The position numbers and the translations under genes were made by a program. This document shows, piece by piece, positions 1 through 7,082 of a stretch of DNA of 64,000 nt. The stretch covers positions 290,472 to 354,471 of the forward strand of contig NZ_AXVJ01000025.1 of NCBI RefSeq assembly GCF_000482465.1, in the 5' to 3' direction. Origin of the DNA: Runella limosa DSM 17973 (GTDB taxonomy: Bacteria; Bacteroidota; Bacteroidia; Cytophagales; Spirosomataceae). Under the pieces are notes generated by a model, which saw nothing but the letters and a program-made list of their open reading frames with translations, did not search any database and had not been told where the DNA came from. Numbering within the stretch: position 1 is the stretch's first letter; the number at the start of each line of letters is the position of its first letter.

Positions 1-1348
1 TCTGACGGCTCAACAACGTGCTGCTTTGGCTCAAAAGGTCAGCATTGAAATTATTGGTAAGGTTACTGCGGCTGTATTGTGTCGAAATCGACCACTCTTT
101 CCCTGGAGTTTTGAACGTACGAATGTAGTCGAGGTTCATATCCACGTTATTTGAAAGGTCGCGGGTAGTTACATCACGGAGCGTAGTAGAAGTTAATGCG
201 TTGTTGGTAAATAAGTTACTTGTCATGTCTTGGCTACGAATCATGTTACGCGTTCCAAAGCTCACCCCCGCCGTCAATGACTGATTTTTTCCCAAATCAT
301 AATCAAATCCGAGGTTGTAACGTCCAAATAACCCATTGTCATACGCATCGGTCGATTGTTTAGTCAACAATGATACTCCGTTCTGAATCGTCGTTTGGTC
401 CAAGGTAGTAGCGGCTTTGTTGTAAAACATCCGTCCAAATCCACCGAGCGTGATTCCCAATTTTCCTTGGCGGTAGTTACCGTTTAGGCTGAGGTTTGAG
501 CCACGCACCCCTACCCCAGCATCGAGGTTTAGGGTAAGCCCTTGGAGGGTTGATTTTTTGGTAATGATATTGATAATACCCGCAGAACCTTCAGCATCGT
601 ACTTAGCTGAGGGAGAAGTGATTACTTCCACCGATTTAATCAAATCGGCAGGAATCATTTTCAAGGCATCCGCAATGCTACTCGCTACGATTGTTGAGGG
701 TTTGTTGTTAATCAATACTCGAATGTTAGAGCTTCCGCGAAGCGAAACGTTTCCGTCCAAATCGACGCTCAACATCGGTACTTTTTTAAGAATATCTGCG
801 GCATCACCCCCACGAGACGTGAGGTCTTTTTCGGCGTTATACACCATGCGGTCCACTTTTTCTTCAATCATGGCTTTCTCTCCCGTCACGACCACTTCAG
901 CAAGGGTACGCACGTCAGGACTAAGTTTTATAACTGCAAGATCTAACTCTTGGCCTTTCGCGAGTTTGATGTTGTCAATGGTTTTGTCTTTAAAGCCAAT
1001 GAACGAAATCATCAATTTATAGTCACCAGCGGCGATGCTTTTTAAGGTAAACTTCCCTTTTTCATCGGCCATGGTACCATCTACGGGCTTGCCTGTGGCT
1101 TTGTTGAAGAGTGCGATGTTTGCAAACTCCACCGCTTGTGTGGCAGCAGAATCAATCACAAAACCTGTGATGCGTGAATTGCCTTTGGGTGCGGTACTTT
1201 CTAAATTAAGGCTAGGCTGTTGTGTTTGAGTGTTACGGTTACGGCCATTGCCATCACCGCTTTGCATACCACCTGGGCCACCTGGAAATTGAGCGTGGGC
1301 GGCTGTCATGCCCAATGCTACTATGACGAGAGTGAGAATATTTTTCAT
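1..1348 (-). CDS. TonB-dependent receptor, 5' part (runs off window start)
   Basis: An open minus-strand frame starts at the ATG at 1346-1348 and runs to base 1, giving about 449 residues without the C-terminus. It begins with a signal peptide ending AAHAQ and a Gly-rich stretch. A CarboxypepD_reg-like domain follows at about residues 55-140 (ITGFVIDSAATQAVEFANI, then AEVVVTGEK). Next is a TonB receptor plug with the typical SPSAKYDAEGSAGIINIITK, then the first barrel strands. The family imports large substrates through the outer membrane using TonB energy. The plug and barrel style resemble the outer membrane beta-barrel receptors of Bacteroidota rather than SusC, and no SusD gene is adjacent. 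The substrate is unknown. Confidence 0.9.
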   Translation of the reverse strand, partial: MKNILTLVIVALGMTAAHAQFPGGPGGMQSGDGNGRNRNTQTQQPSLNLESTAPKGNSRITGFVIDSAATQAVEFANIALFNKATGKPVDGTMADEKGKFTLKSIAAGDYKLMISFIGFKDKTIDNIKLAKGQELDLAVIKLSPDVRTLAEVVVTGEKAMIEEKVDRMVYNAEKDLTSRGGDAADILKKVPMLSVDLDGNVSLRGSSNIRVLINNKPSTIVASSIADALKMIPADLIKSVEVITSPSAKYDAEGSAGIINIITKKSTLQGLTLNLDAGVGVRGSNLSLNGNYRQGKLGITLGGFGRMFYNKAATTLDQTTIQNGVSLLTKQSTDAYDNGLFGRYNLGFDYDLGKNQSLTAGVSFGTRNMIRSQDMTSNLFTNNALTSTTLRDVTTRDLSNNVDMNLDYIRTFKTPGKEWSISTQYSRSNLTNNFNADLLSQSSTLLSRQ

Positions 1349-1690
1349 CTGCTTTGTTCGTTTTGATGACACAAAACAAATAGGTAAGCAGTTCGCAAAA
1401 AAATGCAATAGACTGAGGGTAGTCAAACGACGATAAGTGGCGATTTTTGGCCGATTAGAGGCGTTTTTCAGCCTTTATTCGTCCTTCAGACACATTAGTA
1501 GAATACAATTCCGATTCTATCGGTAAAAAACGGCAATTAATAGATTAAAATGGGGTGTTTCGTGGAAAGTAGTGTGGAGTTAAGTCAAAAAATGGATTAA
1601 ATAAAAAATCATCGGCTACCAACAAACAGCAACCGATGACTGGTCATTTTTCACCTATCAGAAAAAAGCAATTGCTTTTATTTTCCATTT
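1349..1690. other. Intergenic region, 342 bp
   Basis: This AT-rich stretch separates the receptor start from the end of the CDC-like gene. It should carry the receptor promoter on the minus strand, but I do not see a convincing TAnnTTTG box. The only clear structure is the terminator-like hairpin at 1601-1640, listed separately. No coding frame is supported. Confidence 0.6.
1601..1640 (-). terminator. Rho-independent terminator after CDC-like gene
   Basis: On the minus strand a 7-bp stem, TCATCGG with CCGATGA (arms 1633-1639 and 1609-1615), is followed directly by TTTTTTAT. It lies 51 bp past the stop of the CDC-like gene. The loop is long (17 nt), so the fold is moderately supported. Confidence 0.6.
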
Positions 1691-3838
1691 TTATTTGCGG
1701 CTCACCGTGTACTGAATTTTTACCTGATCGTCGTCTGTATCATCTTCCAAAGTATGGTCAATAACCCATCGACCTTGTTGTTTTAAGGAAACTTTTGGGT
1801 TGCGGTCGCCTGGGAATCTGCAAAAATCATTGCCACTTCCCGAGTCATAGTCCCAGATATTATAAAAAAATTGAAAATAAGCCCCTTCGGCCTGTGAATC
1901 AGCTAATTTGTAAACTCTGCTGATGTTAGGATTATTCATCACATTTGTTTTTGCTCGTTCAGGCACGTTTATCAATGGTTGCTTATTCCCATCAATCGGA
2001 AGTATTTCCTGATTATTTTTATCAAAAAGCTTTAATGTAATTGAACCGTAAAACCCACCATCTGTGGAGGCAACAGAGTTTAAATCAAGCGTTATTTCAT
2101 TGATTGAACCTACTGCATCACAAATACGCCGAGGTATATTTTCAAGTCCTGCCTGTGCCATTGCTATCGAACCATCCAAAAATCGCAATGAATATGCAAT
2201 AGGTGTACCCCAAGCCGAGGGATAATTATCCCATTGTTTCATTTCGTTAAACACTTTATTCAATTCGTCCATTAAGGCGTCATACCCTCGCACTGACGCA
2301 ATTCTACCAGAGGTACCGCCTGCTGCTCCCCAAGTAAATACTTTAAATGAGGTATTTTGATACTTATTCCTGTCGCTGATTTCCATATTCACTTTCGCGC
2401 TTAATGCACCGGAAGAGTATTTCACATCTGTGTTATTGGTAAAATCGTTGTAAAAATTTTCATCCTCAAATGCTACTAAAATTCTTACTCCATAAATCAC
2501 TTTGTCAACATATACCAAACTGTTACTAACTGTTTTATCTTTAAAAAGAGTGGTCGTAGGTTCGGCCAATACCGAAAACCATTCGCTTTTATAATCCATC
2601 AAAAATTTACGCCTTTCCGACCCATTCCCAAAATCAAAAAGTGTGTTCAGCCCAGCTGATAAATAGGAAACATTCAATCCTAACTTCATCCTGAAATCTT
2701 CCTTGGAATATACTTCTGTAACCAAAGTACGTTCAACTGTTTTTGGATTACCCGTCGCTTTTCGATTCATCAATTCCCCCAGTGTATTTCTGATAGAATT
2801 AACAGTAGGGGTTTCTACCAAGGCGGTTGGAGAACTCACCGTTGAAGCCAATATGCTTACATTGAGTGGATTTTTTTCTTTGTTGATTTCTTTGAACTCG
2901 CCCACTTTCTGTACATCGTAAAGATCAAATACAGCGCCCGGATAAAAACGATTGATGGTTGAATTATCTACTACATCTTGATCAATACTTTCAAAATTTA
3001 AGGTTTTAAATTCAGTTCGACAATTGATAATTTTACCATTTGACTCCCTTTGTCCTTCTTCATTGACTTTGTCCGTTGTTTCCCGGTAGTTATTGGTTGC
3101 TTCTTGATTGGACTTAGAATAAAGGACAGTAGTATTATTGATAATGTGTTTATAGCTTATCGTAAGAGAAGGCGTTTGTTTTAAGCCACCGTCTGGATTG
3201 ATGACTATATTAGGTTTCTCCGCTTCATAAAAATTGGGAAAACCACTTAAAAAATGATTGGCACTGGCATAGCCTTGGGTTTCTCTAAACCGAGCTTCGG
3301 GGGTAGTGGGATTGTTTAAATCATTCGCAGAAATATCTCGCCATTCAGCATGAGATTTTTTAATGAGTATAACTCCATATACTTTTCCCTGGGTATAAGT
3401 TGCTTCGTAAAAATTAGCAAAACCACCCACAAAGCCATTTCTGTAAGCATAGTCATTCACCGCTCTGAAAAACTCTTCAAAACGGGTGGGATTCCCAAGG
3501 TCTGTAGCCTTAACATCTCGCCATTCTCCTGCTTCTTTTCTGATCAGACATACTCCATATACGTGGCCAGTATTGTAGTTGGCTTCATGGAAATTTGGGA
3601 AGGCCCCTAAGAAACCATTTCGATTAGCATAGTCGTTGACGGCTCTGAATCTCGCTTGCGGAGTCGTAGGGTTCCCTAATTCAGCCACTTTTATATCACG
3701 CATTTCACCAGCGTCTTTCTTTAGAAGTATCGTCCCATATACTTTTATCGCTTTATGAGATTCGTTGCCAAGCAATGTATTGGCGCACAATAAATGGGAG
3801 CATAAACAACAGAAGATAAATAATAGGGTAGTTTTCAT
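1691..3838 (-). CDS. Cholesterol-dependent-cytolysin-like pore-forming protein with N-terminal tandem repeats
   Basis: The 715-aa product has a signal peptide (1-19). Three about 56-residue repeats follow at about 33-88, 92-147 and 152-206, each with the pattern VYGxxLIKK...EWRD...DLGNPT...FRAVNDYA.RNGF.GGF.NFYEA. A thiol-activated cytolysin (CDC) core spans about 225-562. Its landmarks occur in family order: FYPGA at 298, KLGLN...LNTLFDF at 385-403, a YVDKVIYGVRI strand at 443 (CDC: YVSSVAYGR), the glycine hinge GAAGG at 504, and GTPIAYSLRFL at 544 (CDC: PISYTTSFL). The C-terminal domain (about 575-715) lacks the Trp-rich undecapeptide used by Gram-positive toxins for cholesterol binding, so its target probably differs. 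The family forms large oligomeric membrane pores. The gene sits 48 bp after the lectin gene and is probably co-transcribed. It has a signal peptide but no T9SS sorting domain. Family membership is inferred from ordered motifs and the target is unknown. Confidence 0.82.
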   Translation of the reverse strand: MKTTLLFIFCCLCSHLLCANTLLGNESHKAIKVYGTILLKKDAGEMRDIKVAELGNPTTPQARFRAVNDYANRNGFLGAFPNFHEANYNTGHVYGVCLIRKEAGEWRDVKATDLGNPTRFEEFFRAVNDYAYRNGFVGGFANFYEATYTQGKVYGVILIKKSHAEWRDISANDLNNPTTPEARFRETQGYASANHFLSGFPNFYEAEKPNIVINPDGGLKQTPSLTISYKHIINNTTVLYSKSNQEATNNYRETTDKVNEEGQRESNGKIINCRTEFKTLNFESIDQDVVDNSTINRFYPGAVFDLYDVQKVGEFKEINKEKNPLNVSILASTVSSPTALVETPTVNSIRNTLGELMNRKATGNPKTVERTLVTEVYSKEDFRMKLGLNVSYLSAGLNTLFDFGNGSERRKFLMDYKSEWFSVLAEPTTTLFKDKTVSNSLVYVDKVIYGVRILVAFEDENFYNDFTNNTDVKYSSGALSAKVNMEISDRNKYQNTSFKVFTWGAAGGTSGRIASVRGYDALMDELNKVFNEMKQWDNYPSAWGTPIAYSLRFLDGSIAMAQAGLENIPRRICDAVGSINEITLDLNSVASTDGGFYGSITLKLFDKNNQEILPIDGNKQPLINVPERAKTNVMNNPNISRVYKLADSQAEGAYFQFFYNIWDYDSGSGNDFCRFPGDRNPKVSLKQQGRWVIDHTLEDDTDDDQVKIQYTVSRK

Positions 3839-3886
3839 GTTTCTACTCAGTTTTTTAAAACATTGATTGCCTTTTTTAGGGTTATG

Positions 3887-4354
3887 TCAATTCTTCTCCG
3901 ATGTCCCGCTTGCCCAAACTGCTTTGTCAAAAAAGTTGTAAATGACGAGATTCCCGTCGTTTTGAAGCTGTACGTAGGTTGCGTTTTTGTTGTTGGTACC
4001 TGACGCCCAGAGTGGTCTATTTGAATAGCTATAGAGTACCCAGTTACCATCCGTTTGAAAAACACACTTTTCGACAGCTTTCCCATTGGTACCCGTAGCC
4101 CAAATTGGTTTTACCTTTCCCTCAGTATTGCGATACAGTACTAAGTTGCCGTCTTTTTGCATCGTTAATTGATAACGGCGATCCAATGACCAAATGCTTT
4201 CTCCAACAGGGAGATTACCTCCTCGCCGAATTTGGTTTGAGGCTTGTGCCATCAATGGCGAACTATTTGTGTAAAAAAGACTGACCGTTAGAAATATTTT
4301 TATACAGATTGATAAATAGGGTAATCCTGTCCGAAATTTGTTTAACATTTTCAT
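3887..4354 (-). CDS. Secreted GNA-type (bulb-type, mannose-binding) lectin
   Basis: The 155-aa product has a long signal peptide (about 1-37, ending LMAQA) and then a single B_lectin domain. All three beta-prism subdomains keep the QxDxNxVxY mannose-binding signature: QKDGNLVLY at 66, QTDGNWVLY at 100 and QNDGNLVIY at 131. Each is followed by a WATGT/WASGT strand typical of Galanthus-like lectins. Conservation of all three sites predicts binding of terminal mannose or a related sugar. The gene lies 48 bp upstream of the CDC-like gene on the same strand, so a role in targeting or assisting that protein is a reasonable inference. It could also be an independent adhesin. Confidence 0.9.
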   Translation of the reverse strand: MKMLNKFRTGLPYLSICIKIFLTVSLFYTNSSPLMAQASNQIRRGGNLPVGESIWSLDRRYQLTMQKDGNLVLYRNTEGKVKPIWATGTNGKAVEKCVFQTDGNWVLYSYSNRPLWASGTNNKNATYVQLQNDGNLVIYNFFDKAVWASGTSEKN

Positions 4355-4477
4355 AGTCTTACATACGTGACGCCGCCGCGATTGTTTATGAATGAAATTT
4401 TAAAAAAACTCTCTGTTGCGCAGTCTTTTCAACAGTCTCCTCTTCGTTTAGATAGCAGAAAAAATGGAATGGTGATT

Positions 4478-5926
4478 TTACTGTACCATCCCGCTAATCC
4501 CTGCTTGATACTCTGTACCGTCTTTGCTTACTACACATGGAGAAGAATGGCTAATGGCGCGGCCAGTTTCATATTCCCACTTTTTTGCCCCAGTGGCAGC
4601 ATCAAAGGCATAGAGTTTTTTGCCAATCCCTTGGTAAACCAGTCCCATTGCAACAACTGGCCCAGAAACAATCAAGTTATTGGCTTCAGGTTTAGCTTCC
4701 CATTTTTTAACCCCCGACGCCGCATCAACGGCGTAAAGCGTGCTTCCAGCACCGATATAGACCATACCGCTGGCTACAATAGGTGATGAGTAATCGGGGC
4801 CACCATCAAGGGTATTAAACTCCCACTTCTTAACTCCCGTTTTGGCATCTATGGCGTATAGTTTATCATTGTTAGTGTGGGTCAATGCGCTCGCACCCAC
4901 ATATACAGTCCCATTGGCAACAGTGGGAGATGAGTTCGTAATCAAGCCACTGGCAAATGTCCATTTGACGGATCCAGTCTGGGCATCAAAAGCCATGAAA
5001 CCATTAAATTCCGAACCTGCATACAAAAGCCCTTCCGCCACCGCAGGTGACGACTCCGAAATTCCAATACCAGGTTGATGCCATTTCAGCGTTCCTGTTG
5101 CGGCATCCAGCGCATGAAGCCCTGATTTCCCGCCCGAACTACCCCGAATGCTGGCATAAACGATGCCGTTCACTACAGTAGGTGAGGCTTGCCAAGGATA
5201 TACCTCATCGTTGCGAAATTCCCATTTCTTGGCTCCTGTGGCGGCATCAAGCGCGTATAAAAAATGTTCACCGCCATAGTACAGCATTCCATTACTCACC
5301 ATTGGCGCAGCGAAAGGTTGCAACAGCGCAACCGTTGCGGGATTTGATTCCCATTTTTTTGCCCCAGTTTCGGCATCAAGGGCATAGAGTTTTTTATCCC
5401 AACTTGCAAAAAATACCACACCATTCACCACGGTCGGGGTTCCAAGAACAGCATCGCCCGTAGCAAACTGCCATTTTTTTACTCCAGTCAACGCATCTAC
5501 AGCATATAGATTACCATCCATGCTACCGATGTAAACTGTCCCGTTATTGACGGGTTTCGCTACTGTCACATTCACCGTATATGCCTGCGTACTTCCATCC
5601 TCGGCCGTGACGGTGTAGGTCACGGATTTTGAAAAATCCTGCACTGCACCCGATGCGGGCGAAACCGTAGCTTTATCTGAGAGCGTAATGGTAGGCACAA
5701 GCTTAGTAATATCCGTCCCTGCTGGTACAGTGGCCGCAATGGCAGTACCACTTACGGAAGCCTCTACTGCTGGAGTGAGCGTCCCGAATGTAAATTGGGT
5801 AATGAATTTGGCGGAGCTTTTCGTCGTAGGCGTTGGGGTCGCTTTTTCCTTGCAAGACCAGACTGAAATAAGCCCAATGAGGAATAAATAGGGCATAATT
5901 GTGCGCAAGTGAAAATTTGCTTTCAT
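4478..5926 (-). CDS. DUF5018-like/PQQ beta-propeller lipoprotein
   Basis: I chose the ATG at 5926, which gives a lipoprotein signal (FLIGLISVWSC, lipobox Cys about residue 25) and a 482-aa product. Next comes a DUF5018-like beta-sandwich (FTFGTLTPAVEASVSGTAIA ... VTAEDGSTQAYTVNV). Eight PQQ-type blades then follow with the repeated pattern NGxVYxG...LYALDAxTGxKKWEF. This is an outer-membrane or periplasmic eight-bladed propeller. Such proteins scaffold assemblies (BamB) or bind quinone cofactors in dehydrogenases. There is no dehydrogenase active site here, so a binding or scaffold role is likelier. The gene lies 38 bp after the upstream lipoprotein gene and 123 bp before the lectin gene. Confidence 0.85.
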   Translation of the reverse strand: MKANFHLRTIMPYLFLIGLISVWSCKEKATPTPTTKSSAKFITQFTFGTLTPAVEASVSGTAIAATVPAGTDITKLVPTITLSDKATVSPASGAVQDFSKSVTYTVTAEDGSTQAYTVNVTVAKPVNNGTVYIGSMDGNLYAVDALTGVKKWQFATGDAVLGTPTVVNGVVFFASWDKKLYALDAETGAKKWESNPATVALLQPFAAPMVSNGMLYYGGEHFLYALDAATGAKKWEFRNDEVYPWQASPTVVNGIVYASIRGSSGGKSGLHALDAATGTLKWHQPGIGISESSPAVAEGLLYAGSEFNGFMAFDAQTGSVKWTFASGLITNSSPTVANGTVYVGASALTHTNNDKLYAIDAKTGVKKWEFNTLDGGPDYSSPIVASGMVYIGAGSTLYAVDAASGVKKWEAKPEANNLIVSGPVVAMGLVYQGIGKKLYAFDAATGAKKWEYETGRAISHSSPCVVSKDGTEYQAGISGMVQ

Positions 5927-5964
5927 TTGTTTCTGGGTGATTTTACAGTTTAAAAAAATATTGT

Positions 5965-6768
5965 TCAGTTGCAATCCATCAGCGTAATTCGCTGATTACT
6001 AATCTTGTTGGCAGCATCAATCGTAGCATTTTCAATAAGATAACCCTGCGAGTTGGTCTTTACGTCCGTGATTTTCTCTTTGCCGTCGGAAACCAATTTA
6101 CCGTCTTGGTCAGCAAAAAATGACTCATAGGTTGTGCCTATATTACCCTCGGCAACCTGCCACGAAAAGCCCGACAACACATCAAAGGGCAAGCCGTTCT
6201 TAGTCAGTAATTGTTCTGGCGATTTTACTACTCCAACGGAATTAATGATTACTTCAAAATACTTATTACCCTGTAAGTCAGCAAAGCCGCGCTTGGTCAT
6301 AATGTTGTTGGCATTGTATTCAAAATACTGTTTCCCGTCCGAATTAGGGTCGCCAGTTTCGTAGGTAAACTCGGTGATTTGGCCAGCTGCGTTGTATTTC
6401 AGATTGTTGATTCCCTTACTGCCGTCGGCATTAGTATATGTTACTTTTGAGATTTGACTGTAGTAATAGCTATACGTTTCGGTACTATAATCTTTCCCAT
6501 CCAGCTTGATAGATGACTTAATGAGCAGGCCAGAAGCATCGTACGTAAAGGTATATACGAATTTTGAAATAGTACCCGAGCCCGTTCCATCAAACTCACG
6601 AGCCATTTGGGTGATTTTACCATTCGCATCGTAGGTATAGGTATGTTTGTTGCCGTTGCCTCGATCGATGACCGAAACTTTACAGGGCGGGGTTGGGGTA
6701 TCTTCTTTGCAGGCAGCCACAGCAATCAGCAAAAAAGCGACAGTAAAGAGGCTTTGTAGGGTTTTCAT
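5965..6768 (-). CDS. Lipoprotein with YD-like beta repeats
   Basis: The 267-aa product has a lipoprotein signal (LLIAVAAC, Cys at 20). The body is built from degenerate strands such as YTYDANGKITQMAREFDG, YTFTYDASGLLIKS, LKYNAAGQITEFTYE and FEYNANNIMTKRG. These resemble the YD/RHS-type repeats in many short Bacteroidota lipoproteins. The first residues past the Cys are KEDTPTPP, a typical acidic tether. No enzymatic motif is visible. The gene heads the minus-strand run of secreted-protein genes that ends with the lectin and CDC-like genes. Its function is unknown. Confidence 0.75.
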   Translation of the reverse strand: MKTLQSLFTVAFLLIAVAACKEDTPTPPCKVSVIDRGNGNKHTYTYDANGKITQMAREFDGTGSGTISKFVYTFTYDASGLLIKSSIKLDGKDYSTETYSYYYSQISKVTYTNADGSKGINNLKYNAAGQITEFTYETGDPNSDGKQYFEYNANNIMTKRGFADLQGNKYFEVIINSVGVVKSPEQLLTKNGLPFDVLSGFSWQVAEGNIGTTYESFFADQDGKLVSDGKEKITDVKTNSQGYLIENATIDAANKISNQRITLMDCN

Positions 6769-7082
6769 TTAGATCATTGGGTTGACTAAAGTTTGTCATT
6801 GTTGTCTCAAACCTACATTTTCCTTCTATTTGCTTTCACTCTGAGCCTGTGAGTGATAGGTTTGAACAAGTGAGCGGCGGTATTTAGTAGGTGATTGAGT
6901 AAACGGTAATGTGTTTTTGAGTACGAATGTGTTATTTGTACCGCTTACCCCCTCAATCATGTCATTTACCTTAAATTCCATTCCGTTGGCGGCGCATTAT
7001 AGAATAGAGATAGCACATTAAGCTAATATTGTACATGAGGCTTTATACGAGTGATTTACGCGATTTTTATACAAACTCTATA
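6769..7082. other. Divergent intergenic region, 314 bp
   Basis: The region separates the minus-strand lipoprotein run from the plus-strand kinase operon. It contains an 8-bp inverted pair, CAAACCTA at 6808-6815 and TAGGTTTG at 6857-6864. Each copy reads TAGGTTTG on its own outgoing strand and so fits the Bacteroidota -7 consensus TAnnTTTG. The minus copy lies about 40 bp before the lipoprotein ATG. I see no matching -33 box at normal spacing. Confidence 0.4.
6808..6815 (-). promoter_or_regulatory. Candidate -7 box (TAGGTTTG) for lipoprotein operon
   Basis: Read on the minus strand this is TAGGTTTG, matching the Bacteroidota -7 consensus TAnnTTTG. It would give a leader of about 35-40 nt before the ATG at 6768. 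No clear -33 TTTG is present. Confidence 0.4.

Noticed and set aside
558..1229. Plus-strand frames opposite the TonB receptor
   Set aside because: They are antisense to conserved plug and carboxypeptidase-like domains of the receptor.
1691..3838. T9SS-exported toxin
   Set aside because: No type A or B sorting domain is visible at the C-terminus, which ends QIQYTVSRK-like without the PNP...G..Y pattern. Only a general signal peptide is supported.
3847..4086. Minus-strand 79-aa frame overlapping the lectin gene
   Set aside because: It lies in another frame of the lectin gene, which has a signal peptide and three perfect sugar-binding motifs.
6808..6864. Paired TAGGTTTG boxes as a divergent operator
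   Set aside because: An 8-bp inverted pair 41 bp apart is weak evidence. I record only the minus-strand copy as a low-confidence -7 box.
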